From Eutypa lata (lineage: Eukaryota > Ascomycota > Sordariomycetes > Xylariales > Diatrypaceae), in the NCBI GenBank assembly GCA_022661535.1, contig JAKULF010000015.1, positions 124,001-188,000 of the forward strand: a stretch of DNA of 64,000 nucleotides. The letters are read 5' to 3'. The number at the start of each line of letters is the position of its first letter. Position 1 is the stretch's first letter. The position numbers and the translations under genes were made by a program. The notes beneath the pieces were generated by a model. That model made no database searches. It saw nothing but the letters and a program-made list of their open reading frames with translations, and had not been told where the DNA came from. This document shows, piece after piece, positions 1 to 10,120 of the stretch.

Positions 1-47
1 TGTTTCGAGCCCCAATTTCCATCCAGCTCCCCAGTCCTCAGAAACAC

Positions 48-998
48 CTAACGTCCCTCATTAGTCCCCTTCAACGTGAAGAGGCTCTCCTTCCTCAACC
101 ACTCTTCCATGGTCAACAACCCCGGGTGATCTTTACATCGCGCTTCGATATCTGCCTTGTAGCCATCACTAGAAAACCATCCGATCATCAACCTGAGCTC
201 CGTCACCATGAACGTCAGCACACTTCCAAACACCCAATGTGCCTCAGGAACAGGATGACCTGTGGTTTTTCGGAACGCCCCGCTCAGCTCTTCAAAGGTG
301 AGTTCGTCACCGGCGAGTCCCACAGCCCTTCGGTTCCAACACTCAGGTCTTACGAAAGCCTTGGCGACGAAGATGCCGATGTCTGACGTTGCGATCCACT
401 GGTTCGGCTTGTTCCCCACCCAGTTGTGCATAGCAGCCATGAAGACCTTTGTCGGGAACCCCGGCACCAAGTTATCCATGAAAGCGACCGGTCGCACAAT
501 AGTCCATCCCATACGCTCTCCTGGCGTCCCAGGGGCGGTAGCATCGCGGAGGTATCGCTCGATTCGATACTTGCTCTGGAAGTGTGGAATAGGTGTAGGA
601 TTCTCCCATGATGCTTCGTCGCCCCCGCGTTCGACGCTGCTGTAGACGAAATGCGACACGCCAGCATAGATAGCTTGTTTGATGAGTTCCTGTCCCTGGA
701 AGACCTCACTCTCCATGGTAACTCCCCTGCCGATCGATATCTGGACCGAATAGACACCCCATATCGGTTGGCCATGAATGTTCTGTGCTTCTTTGAAGAG
801 CCCAGGGGCATCATCGAGGTTCCCCTGCACCAATTTGATCAACGGCGATTTGGAAGCAATTCGTTTCGCGCTGGTGCTGTTCACGTCGCGGGTCACAGCT
901 AAGATAGAGAACTCCGTGCCCTTCTGGCCAAGTAGTGCGTCGACGACTGCACCACCTTGCTTGCCCGTAGCGCCTGTAACGAGTATAGCCTTCGACAT
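48..998 (-). CDS. NmrA-like NAD(P)-binding protein
   Basis: Single-exon 316-residue protein starting at the ATG complementary to 996-998. The N-terminus is a Rossmann dinucleotide site (GATGKQGG, residues about 9-16), followed by the NmrA-family pattern in which a YSSV segment (about residues 118-121) replaces the YxxxK of classical short-chain dehydrogenases. Known family: NmrA/HSCARG proteins bind NAD(P) and act as redox-sensing regulators, or as isoflavone-reductase-like reductases. Which role applies here cannot be read from the sequence. It is divergent from the SnoaL-like gene at 1406 and shares a roughly 407-bp intergenic promoter with it. NmrA-like genes are common in fungal metabolite clusters. 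The gene lies at the window edge, so its other neighbour is unknown. Length is normal for the family and I see no frameshift. Confidence 0.88.
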   Translation of the reverse strand: MSKAILVTGATGKQGGAVVDALLGQKGTEFSILAVTRDVNSTSAKRIASKSPLIKLVQGNLDDAPGLFKEAQNIHGQPIWGVYSVQISIGRGVTMESEVFQGQELIKQAIYAGVSHFVYSSVERGGDEASWENPTPIPHFQSKYRIERYLRDATAPGTPGERMGWTIVRPVAFMDNLVPGFPTKVFMAAMHNWVGNKPNQWIATSDIGIFVAKAFVRPECWNRRAVGLAGDELTFEELSGAFRKTTGHPVPEAHWVFGSVLTFMVTELRLMIGWFSSDGYKADIEARCKDHPGLLTMEEWLRKESLFTLKGTNEGR

Positions 999-1405
999 AG
1001 TGCAGCAAGATTGACAGAACTACTGCTATGGATGATGGATTCACTACGTTGGCAACATGGCGGGTCGGGCATCGCTGATTGAAATGGGGACGTCTTAGCC
1101 TAAATCTCAGGAAAGGGTCCCAGATCTCATGTGTGCGGAGCAAGATGTGGAGGGTTCCATCGGTAAACCTACTTACGCGCCCAATTCCTCTCGCATTACG
1201 TACCACGGGGATGTTGGGGTAGACTGATGAAGTCTCGTGTGGAAACGCCCCGACCGAAAACCTTGTTTGAAGTCCGGCTCAAGGAGGACTTTTATAGTTC
1301 ACATTTCCCAACTGATCTCCCGTTCACAACCATACGCAAGTCATACTCTATCGAGTATTCCAACATCAACTGATCTCAGTGTCCACAACAATCACGACAA
1401 TCGAC
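999..1405. promoter_or_regulatory. Divergent promoter between NmrA-like and SnoaL-like genes
   Basis: A 407-bp spacer between two divergently transcribed genes. It should hold both promoters and 5' leaders. The stretch just before 1406 is rich in C and A, as fungal leaders often are. I could not pick out a defensible transcription-factor palindrome. Confidence 0.5.
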
Positions 1406-1846
1406 ATGGAGCCAGAGCCCTCAGTTCGAATTCGCACCGTTAACGCATTGCTCGATGCATACGGAAGCCTTTCTATCACGCAACTTCTTGAACCTTTAGC
1501 GGCCAATTTCCGCTACCAAGTTCTGCCTCAAAGTCTTCAAATAGAGGAATGCGACAAAGAGGCGTTCGCGCTGAAGGCAGAGAGGATCTTCGGGGTATTC
1601 GAGAAATTTCGGATGGAACCACTATCCATAGCCGAAGATGCGAATAGGGGCAAGGTGGTGGTCCACGCATACATGGACGGGGTCTTCAAGAGCGGTTCGG
1701 GGCAATGGAAGAATGAGTGCATCCTGATGATTCAGTTATCAGAAGACGGGGCCGAGGTCGTTGAGATTCAAGAATTCGTTGACAGCATCAAAGCTCTGGA
1801 AATGCACCACAGACATGCACGGAACTTTTTAGACATACGGACCTAG
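1406..1846 (+). CDS. Small SnoaL/NTF2-fold protein (meroterpenoid isomerase-like)
   Basis: Intronless 146-residue protein. The open frame runs further upstream from a GTG at 1379, but the first ATG is 1406. The pattern is that of small fungal SnoaL-like proteins: an N-terminal helix with LLDAYGSLS, then a block with YQVLPQSL (about residues 39-46), a strand with GKVVVHAYM, and a C-terminal strand with EIQEFVDS. From memory this order resembles the Trt14/AusH/PrhC/AdrI group, which catalyse isomerisation or cyclisation in fungal meroterpenoid pathways. The resemblance is family-level and not a proven assignment. It sits between an NmrA-like gene (divergent) and a DUF1772 gene (convergent, about 307 bp away). 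A non-enzymatic NTF2-like role cannot be excluded. Confidence 0.82.
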   Translation: MEPEPSVRIRTVNALLDAYGSLSITQLLEPLAANFRYQVLPQSLQIEECDKEAFALKAERIFGVFEKFRMEPLSIAEDANRGKVVVHAYMDGVFKSGSGQWKNECILMIQLSEDGAEVVEIQEFVDSIKALEMHHRHARNFLDIRT

Positions 1847-2153
1847 ATTGGGGGTTCCATAGGCCTAATACGAAAAGCTAGTTCACTTCATTGGTGAAGC
1901 AGCTCTATCATATCACACAATATTTGAATTGATCCATATGCAGGTCTTCTTGGTGTCCGATACATCTATTATCAACAATGACGATAGAGCAACACTCTGA
2001 GCTAGAATAGTGTGAAGGAGAACGTCGCAATCAGAAACCCAGGACACGCCCCCATTCCTCCACTCCAACTGTTCTCACCTACAAGCTTCCCATCTCAAGG
2101 ATAATAGTAAGACTATTCCTCCATAGACTATATATGCAAGGCGGTCGACTAAC
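1847..2153. other. Convergent intergenic spacer
   Basis: Short AT-rich spacer between the 3' ends of the SnoaL-like and DUF1772 genes. It must hold both 3' UTRs. No further open frame of note is visible. Confidence 0.5.
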
Positions 2154-2744
2154 TCAGTACAGTTTCCCGTGTCCTTTCAATATCTGCCACAGCGCCAGGG
2201 AGCCCGCAACGACTGGTGTAATCAACCGTACAGTGTTACCTTTAATCCATCTTCGCAGAAGCTTCTCAGCCTTCGCTGGATCTACTCCCCCTTTGGGTTC
2301 TCGAAGGGCATCGATCTGCGCGTTGATCGGTTGCATGTTGACAGCAGAATGGACGACGGTAATCAGGTGGCAAAGCGACGAGACGGCGTAGATTCTCCAG
2401 TCGCCGAGGTTTCCACCAGAAGAACCCTGAGCCGCAGCTGCCCAGGAGACATATCCGTAGCCGAATATTCCGAACGTGCTGATAGGTCTGAAGAACACAT
2501 TGCCCACCTTCCAGAACACGGGCCATTGACGGCCTACCAGACGGGCACGAGCGGCATGGTCGGGAGAGGAGGGCGATGGGAAATCAACTAGCAATGCTGG
2601 CACTCCCATGAACGACTGTGTGATAGCATTCCCTGTATTTGTCAATTGTTTGCATGTCAGGTATCGAAACTTCGAAGGCTTACCGAGAAGAGTGAAAGAC
2701 AGGGCAACGGTTGTACCAAGAACGACCTCAGGCGAAATAGGCAT
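2154..2744 (-). CDS. DUF1772 / anthrone oxygenase-like membrane protein
   Basis: Two exons: complement(2154..2632, 2684..2744), 179 residues. The 51-nt intron (2633-2683) has GTAAGC and ACAG ends and joins ...FTLLG to NAITQSF. Both the 51-nt length and the lack of a stop leave the frame open if it is not spliced. Hydrophobic segments occur near the N-terminus, at about residues 70-90 (FGIFGYGYVSWAAAA), at about 100-120, and at the C-terminus (TPVVAGSLALWQIL). A MQPINAQIDAL motif matches the MxPTN-type signature of DUF1772. Known family members include HypC-like anthrone oxidases of aromatic polyketide pathways, which oxidise anthrones to anthraquinones without a cofactor. Here it lies between a SnoaL-like protein and a P450, which fits a tailoring role. 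The actual substrate is unknown. Confidence 0.8.
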   Translation of the reverse strand: MPISPEVVLGTTVALSFTLLGKPSKFRYLTCKQLTNTGNAITQSFMGVPALLVDFPSPSSPDHAARARLVGRQWPVFWKVGNVFFRPISTFGIFGYGYVSWAAAAQGSSGGNLGDWRIYAVSSLCHLITVVHSAVNMQPINAQIDALREPKGGVDPAKAEKLLRRWIKGNTVRLITPVVAGSLALWQILKGHGKLY

Positions 2745-3595
2745 GTTAGAGCAATGTTGAGTGTCGAGTCGATGTTTTCGATGCAGTATGAACTGAATTT
2801 CTATGATATGGCTGACGGAGTGGTAAGCGGCGATGCTCTTCGTCGCCCTTTTATAAACAGGTGATAGGTGATGTGGGAGGGCATTCCCCAGGTTAGCTGT
2901 ATGTACTTATGTCTATACACGTACCACGCACGCTCGGGGAAGACACGATTGCTGCAACAGCTGTTCACGGTATCGGAACTGCCCGCGTAGGCGCACTTCA
3001 CTCAATACATACACCAAGTAGTGTTAACCTTAATTCTCGTGTTAGCCGAGCTCTGTGAAGCTTATTTTGTCTGCAACCCAATTTCGGTATCCAGACAGCC
3101 CGGGACGGCATCAACAGATCCATGTGCTTACGCGGACCAGCTTGGCGGTAGCTTCTAAGCATGATACTTCCTTCTCAATACACCCCATCCTCTTCTGGTT
3201 CGATATCGGACATTTGAAATATTAGGTAGCTACATACGTAGTAATCCCTACTCAAATGTATACTTTCTCGAGCATGTGAAATCTTAATTATGGCCTAGCA
3301 GACTATCGTTTGGGAAAGGTAGACAGACGAGTTGTGAGTTTAAAAAAGAAATGGTCAGCGTCGCAACAGACGATGTTGAGCCGTCACCCCATCTTCGATT
3401 ATGAAATCTGGCTATAGTAAATCAATATACAAATAGTATACATATCTTCGTAGGATAACGATTATGCGAACGACCTTAAAGTCTACGCATCCATCAGTAT
3501 CCCCGAAGTACGTGCAAAATTACCCAATATACCATACACCTCGATTTTCACCACCGTAGCTAATGGCAGATAGATATTAGTCAGCTCCAAACCCT
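2745..3595. other. Intergenic region, AT-rich
   Basis: About 850 bp between two minus-strand genes. It should contain the promoter of the DUF1772 gene and the 3' UTR of the P450. Short open frames here lack coding character and I see no RNA gene. Confidence 0.4.
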
Positions 3596-5365
3596 TCAGT
3601 CGTCGTCTTTTTCGTATATGTTTCCAGTTTTCAAGAACTCTTCCCTCTGCCGTTTATCTGTAGTGTCCGACTCCGCCCATAATCGCAGCGCCTCCTCCTT
3701 ACGCGTCTGGCTTCGTGGTTCGAATTCCATTTGGAAGGGATCGGGCTTGATAATGAGGAGAGAGTTAGACTTGTCAAGAGGAACAGGCAAGTCGCGCCCC
3801 GTGATCGGATCTCTCTTAGGTTTGAGATTAAAACACCAACTCAACGCTCCGCACGCGACAACCAGCTCGTCCTGTGTTAGGGTTTGCCCGAGGCATTGCC
3901 TTTGACCCCAGCCAAATGATGTCAACCCCTTGATTGTTGGGTAGACGCTGAGTGGTTCTTGATATGTCGGCCAGCCGGGTTCGAGCCAGCGCTCCGGACG
4001 GAAGTTATCTGGGTCTGGGTATTTTTCCGGGTTTCTGAGAAACGCCCTGGTTTCCATTAGTGACAGAACTGACTGTGACAATACGTGAAGTCATAGACTT
4101 ACCAGTCTAGAGGGAGGATTCTCGTTCCCTTGGGGAGGAAAAATCCCCGATACGTGTCGTCAGCTTCCATCTCGTGTGCGACCCCTTTAAATGTTAGCGT
4201 AACGAATAGACCATAGCATAATTGACTTACCTGTCGGCACGTTGGGCTTCCATCGCATGGTTTCTTTAATGCATGCTCGCAAGATTGGAAGGTTTGGTGT
4301 GTCATCCAATGTCGGTAGTCTCCCCTTACAAGCTTCGTCGACCTCTTTCTGCACTTTGGCCTGCCACTTCGGATGATGGATCATAGACACAAGCCAATAT
4401 GACAGGGGTCCAGCCACGGTGAAGATACCCACAAGCGCTATCATTCCGATAACAGAAGACGCCTCGTAATCCCCTGAGAGGTTCGTTCTTCTCTCTTCGA
4501 GGAGTTGTCTCGCGAAGCACGACCTTTGCTCTCCCTTGTCCACCTTCTTGCGAATAGTAAGTAGCCTATCCATCCACCAGGCTTGTTGCTCATCGTGTCT
4601 CTTATGTTCCGCTATCTTCCAGGGATTAATGCGTAACGGCAAGTGCCACAGAGGTGTGATGATGTTGGTGATCGGCCCGGCAGGAGACATCTGTGTCAAG
4701 AGCCCCCAGGCGCTCTTCGTACAATACTCGCTCAAACTTGGGTCATCCCATGTCAACTGACACATCACTTTGGATGCCATGTCCTCGAGAGAAAATTGAA
4801 AATCATCGGGATTCTCAATAAGTCTCGCCAGCCAGCGTTTGACTTCGTGATACATGAAGCCATAGTATTGTGAATGGGTCGCGCCTGTGAGGTACGCGTG
4901 TGTGAGTCGTCGCTGGCGTGACCAGTATTCTAGCCATAGTTAGCTCACAACGCCCAATTTCGTAGTCCAATACTTACGATTCTTTCCCATCAGGGGAAGG
5001 TATTCCATAGATCCGTAAGTGCTTTTGGAATCGAATAGAGATTTAATCGCCGGGCGGTCCGAATTGTACTTGGCTCTCTTTACAAGGAGCTCTTCCGCTA
5101 CTTTCTCATCTGATACTACCAGGACTCTTGCACCCAACATCTCCGTCATATAGAAACCGTTCGTCCCGCTGTACTGATCTGCCCATTCTTTGAACTTCAA
5201 CCACATGAATTGGATTGGCAGGTCATGTATCCGGCCGATATACGGCAACAAGGTTGGGCCTGGAATCTTGCCCGGTTTATTCAGTTCATTGAACAGCTTA
5301 ACGAAGTGAGTGATGATGAAGCCGATCACGATGACCGCAAGAATGACTACGGTGATCGGCTGCAT
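3596..5365 (-). CDS. Cytochrome P450 monooxygenase
   Basis: Four exons: complement(3596..4046, 4103..4184, 4231..4929, 4978..5365), 539 residues; introns of 56, 46 and 48 nt. The N-terminus is an ER anchor (residues about 4-24, Ile/Val-rich) followed by the proline hinge PGKIPGPTLLPYIG. Canonical P450 landmarks: ExxR as ETMR (E352, R355), PERW (about 407-410), and the heme loop FGWGQRQCLG with the cysteine ligand at C441. The I-helix is unusual: where most P450s have (A/G)Gx(D/E)T, this has VGIFT (about 296-300), so the acidic residue is Phe. Known role: NADPH-P450 reductase-dependent oxidation at the ER. The pattern is of the fungal O-methylsterigmatocystin-oxidoreductase-like type, but the substrate is not deducible. 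Likely part of a tailoring gene set with the DUF1772 and FAD-monooxygenase genes. Confidence 0.92.
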
Positions 5366-7266
5366 GGTTCGAGCTGGGTTAGCTTAACGAGGGTCGAGAC
5401 TGCGAGAATAGATGCAGGACACCGATTGTGAGCAGGGCTGCAGCGTGGGCGTAAACATCTTAAAGGGCAAGGAAGAGCAGCTGAATGTGCTGCTGTTATT
5501 TACGATTCAGATAGGCGAGAGGGTGAGTTTTGGCCCGAACAGCTCATCCCTGGTGCTGAAAATTTCCGCATGGGGACGAAAAGTTTGGTCCACCCATCCC
5601 ATCGACGACATGTCATCCTACAGTCTACCAACAATATGTTGCCACCCAGACTTACTAGCCTCTCGTATATCCTTCGTTAAATATCATAGAGCTCTCGTCT
5701 TGACAGTATGTGATTCCCAAGGCATGACTGTCAACAGCTTTCGCACATTCGAATCCTACCTATCATCTATATCAGGTTCTGGCTTATGACAGGGTTGACT
5801 TACGTCATAACACTCAGCAGAGCCTCCTGGGTGTACAGAGATAACTTTGAGTTTGTATTCAGACCAAAATACGGTTATTACCCATCATTCAGCCCAACAC
5901 TTCAGGAGAAAGCATGCCGATCAAGACTCATAAGCCCACTGAGATCGGCTAAGTTTGCTCATCACGGAAAACTTACCGAGGAATCATCTCTTGACTTCAA
6001 TAATTGTTAGGTAATGGATATCGTGAACGTCTCTGATCGTACAAGGACCACACCCTTAGCAGCCTGTCTTGGGTGTGGCGGTCATCCCCTTATTTGCAGC
6101 AACTCCTGGTCCTTTTGCCTTTCTCAACGTTGACGGGATGATCCATAGACATCATGCATTCGTCTCTACGTATGCTCGAGAAAAGTTTAATCTGAAACTA
6201 GGAATATGTCAAACCTAGACAATACGAACACGGGTTGCATTGGTTTGCTGTTGTAGGTATGTAGTTCCTTGTTACTTGCCATCGAGTTAAGGGGTTATGT
6301 ACCGCATTGGTAGACTATGGAATTCGTGGAAGCTGGTCTCCTAACAGTGATTTAAATCAATTGAAGGGACTACTAAATCATACGTCCTGTCATATTTATC
6401 AAATAATCGTGATACTCAATCCAGAAGGCGTTGCGATGACGCCTAAAAGTGATGATAGAGTGCAATGCAGCATCTACCTAGGTATGTAGGTAGGTAGGTA
6501 TATGTATGTAGCTTGGCGTGGTAAGCTTTGGCTTAGCTACAATGGCTAGTAGGATACTACGCAACAAAGTGCACCAATTACTACACATACTTCGTCAAAG
6601 GGAGTCAGTACACATATGCGATTACGCAAAAGGTAGTAACACTTAACTAGGTTTTTCAGTCGCTGGAAGGTGTAATGGAGTACCACCTCATCTTTGAGAC
6701 GATATCAGCTAATCTCGGGCCAGGCTGGTGGCTGAGACCCTTGCATTCTCCTCGCCCCTTATAAGCGTCGTCACGACGAATCGACACGACGCCGCTCCCA
6801 CACTCCACATATCGACCGGACTTCCCCAGCCGTACCCTCCGCCATTAGTTAACGGGGTTCAATACTACCGAATGTGAGACCGGATTAGGCGGAAGAGTTC
6901 AGCCTTGAACATCTGGGTCGCGTTCAGCTCGGTGAGATTGGAATGAGCTTTGATTGGCTAGACCACGGAATCTCTGGGTTGGCCCCTCAAACCGTCGGGA
7001 CCGAGCTCTACCAACATGCTCCTGTCGTCCCGGTATAGGCAGGCAAGACATCATATCAAGGCACTTTGATAAGTACGACTCGGGGTATTCGAGTCGGTTG
7101 ATCGGACATTGGAGTCCGATAATGAAAGGCAGGCCGTGAAAGTCCACGGGAGTACATAATAGACTACAAGACACCGGATTTCCTCTCGGCATATCTTGAT
7201 GTCTCGAGACTTGTTCCCGTACGCTCTTGTTTATTCCCACAATTAAATCCCTTCAGGTTGCTCAAC
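5366..7266. promoter_or_regulatory. Long divergent intergenic region between P450 and FAD monooxygenase
   Basis: 1.9 kb separating two divergent genes. It must hold both promoters. A (GGTA)n-like tract lies at about 6481-6500. The segment at about 6740-7250 is more GC-rich and has open frames on both strands, but none shows recognisable protein patterns. No tRNA or transposon signature was seen. Confidence 0.4.
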
Positions 7267-8930
7267 ATGGGGTCACTAGGAGACGACGATAGCAGGCCAG
7301 TAGGCTCTTATCCACCAACGGGTATCGATGTTCTCATCGTAGGGACAGGTCTTGCTGGTTTGACTGCATCTATCGAGTGTATCAGGAAAGGGCACAACGT
7401 GCGCGTTCTTGAGAGGAACGATGACATCAACACCCAAGGTGCGTCGAATTAAGCTCCGATTAAGAAGTCTAGATGGGGTGTGCTGACCATAGTTACCAGG
7501 TGATATGTACTTTATGGGTCAAAGTGCTACCAAGTTCTTTCGACACTGGCCAGAACTTTCACAGGAGTATGATGAGATATCAATGCAGGGGGCATGGATT
7601 GAGACATTCAAGCACGATGGGCAGAGGATGATTCCTCAGTTGCGAGTTGCGAATCGGCTCCGCTCAGCCGGCATGGACGTCAACCGGCCCCCAGGGTCCT
7701 TCCAGATGCGCCCACTCGTATACAAGATGTTCGTCCGCCAGCTAGAGAAGCTAGGAGTGATGGTTCAGTTTGGGAAACGCGTAGTCGACTACTACGAGGA
7801 CGAAGCACGACAGAAGGCCGGGGTCGTCACGGACCAAGGCGAGCGCTTTGAGGCCGATATTGTCATTGCTGCCGATGGCGTCGGGTCCAAGAGTCAGAGG
7901 ATTGTCGGCGGACAGGTCCAGGCTCTCAGCTCAGGCAGGGCTATGTGGCGCGCACCGTTCGAACGTCATCACCTGGACAAAAACCCCGAGGTCAAGAAAT
8001 TCTTTGCGATGGCAGGTGAAAATAGCGATGAGCCTATCATTAGGACATTCCTTGGGTTGGTTCTACCTATGCAGCTCTGTTGAAACCCGATATTGCGGTT
8101 TGCTAACTGACTCTCTGCCATAGCCCGGGGGCGTATGCTATGACGTTGACGCGCCCAGAGACGATCGTTTGGCTCATGAACCACGAAGTAAGTGTGAAGC
8201 ATTCGCTTTCTTTTCTGTCTCTGTGCATACTGACATGTATCAATAGGTGACCGAGTCGTCCCGAGAGGATTGGGGCCACACCGTGGAAGCAGATGAGGTG
8301 CTCGCAAGTATAGACCACGGGCATTACACTCCATGGGCACCTATCTTCAAAGAACTCGTCAAGCTCACGCCGCCCAAGACCATCGTCAACTTCGAGCTGT
8401 TCTGGCGCAATCCGCAGCCATCCTGGTCGTCTCCCGGGGCGCGCGTCATCCAAATAGGAGACTGCGCTCACTCCTTCCTCCCGTCCTCGGGCAACGGCGC
8501 GACGCAGGCCATGGAGGACGCCGTCTCGCTGTCCACGTGTCTTCAGATCGGCGGGAAGGAGAACATCCCCTTGGCCGTGCGGACCCACATCAAGTTCCGG
8601 TTCGTCCGCTGCGCCTGCGCGCAGAAGCTGGGCTTCTACAACGCGGTGCGCCTCCAGGCCACCGACTGGACCGCGGCCAAGGTCAACCCGCAGCTGGCCC
8701 AGCCGAAGCTCCCCAAGTGGGTCTGGACACACGATCCCGAGAAATACGCTTACGAGCACTTCGACAAGATGGCCGAGAGTGTCAGGAACGACGTTCCGTT
8801 GGACCAACTTGGCTCCATCCCCCCGAACTACCCGGCCGGGCATAAGTACGTGCCTTGGAGCCTAGATGAGGTTATGGAAGACGTCAGGAATGGGAGACAG
8901 GTCGATCTGGGTTCGGGTGACTGGGATTAG
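7267..8930 (+). CDS. FAD-dependent monooxygenase (salicylate hydroxylase-like)
   Basis: Four exons: 7267..7438, 7500..8055, 8124..8187, 8247..8930, 491 residues; introns of 61, 68 and 59 nt, each with GT..AG. The first ATG is 7267; the open frame extends a few codons upstream from a TTG. The Rossmann FAD site is VGTGLAGL (about residues 25-32), an acidic Glu ends strand 2 (VRVLERN), a DG motif occurs as IAADGVGSKS, and the second FAD motif is GDCAHSFLPSSGNGATQAMEDA. Together these define a group-A flavoprotein hydroxylase (PF01494 type). Known reaction: NAD(P)H- and O2-dependent hydroxylation or epoxidation of an aromatic or terpenoid substrate. There is no C-terminal membrane helix, unlike meroterpenoid epoxidases. 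It is divergent from the P450 gene, so the two may be co-regulated. Confidence 0.92.
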
Positions 8931-10120
8931 TTGGTCAAGGGGGGCTGCAAGCAGTTCATTCCACTGCAAGTGAACTGCTGGGATAGTGCTAGGGAACAAG
9001 AACCCAATGACTTATGACAGCGCCAGCGGTTAGATCTCTGAAGATGTAGCGATAAAGGCTTCATATAGAGGCAGCAAGCGCAATGTGTGGTGAGGTATAA
9101 TGCCTTGCCATACCCCTTTTCTATATCACTAGGTCGAAGGGCCGAGTCAGACCTCGCTGATTCTTGGACGTGAATGACTTACCTTAGGTTGTTTGTTCGA
9201 TGTGTTAAAACCGTGTTCATCAAGATAGTCATCACCTGTGATGCATGCCTCCAGAGATCCTACCGAAGGCAACCCTGCGATTGAGCCTACTTACTACTTG
9301 ATGCTGACGTCAACCATGGTGTACTACTCCTTCATTGTCCACTCGTAGAGATAGCAAAACTAAACGTCGCGTGCGACTAAAAGGTCCATCATCACATACA
9401 TACATTCAGACACACATCTCGAGTTCATGTCTACCCTTGAACTATAGACAGTTCAACCTTTTATTAGATCGAGGTCACCAGCTCCACCGCCTTCTTCCAT
9501 GACATAATCACTTGCGTGAGTGAATCTCTGGTTATAATGGGGATATTTTAGCGAAATGATTTTGGTATTCATATAGAACAATCATTGATTCTGACTGGCG
9601 AAAGAATTTATGTTCAAATTCAACTATTTTAAGTAATTATCAGCGTCTCGTTAATTTGGCAACCCACGTGCGGGCTTCCCCCCCATCTGCCCTGTCTATA
9701 TTGAATACCTAAGGCTAGGTAGTGAAGGCAATAGTAGAGGTGATGTGCACTACAAGGGGGATAGGAAGTGGACTACGGGTGGACCAAATGGTGGGGAAGG
9801 CTTTATTTTACTTCAGCCCTCCAGATCGAATCCCTGGCGTGCGGGTCCTTCCAGCGCACTGAATTGATTTGAAATGGCTGACTTATTGTTCGTTATCAGT
9901 TAGTTATCTTGGTTAACTATTGGTTATCTACCTTGTCTACTTCGTATCGCCTCTTGATCTACCTACTGTATGTTGGAGGACATGACTAGTGCGTGTAGTT
10001 TTCAAGGCTTTGCGCTGAATCCAACAGTCTTATGTATGTAGGTAGTTTATTAATATATATATATATATCTTTTCTATTGAGCAAGTATTCATCTTCACTC
10101 AGACAATTCGATGTCCACTC
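8931..10120. other. Intergenic region, AT-rich
   Basis: About 1.2 kb between two plus-strand genes. It includes a homopurine-poor AT-rich part at 9560-9660 and an AT dinucleotide run near 10052-10070. No supportable gene was found. The last few hundred bases should be the promoter of the hemerythrin-like gene. Confidence 0.4.

Noticed and set aside
350..814. Open frame on the minus strand overlapping the NmrA-like gene
   Set aside because: It is a shifted frame of the NmrA-like coding sequence with Ser/Arg-rich, pattern-free translation.
6899..7240. 113-residue minus-strand open frame upstream of the FAD monooxygenase
   Set aside because: Non-family sequence, no plausible introns or partner exons, and it lies in promoter position for the monooxygenase.
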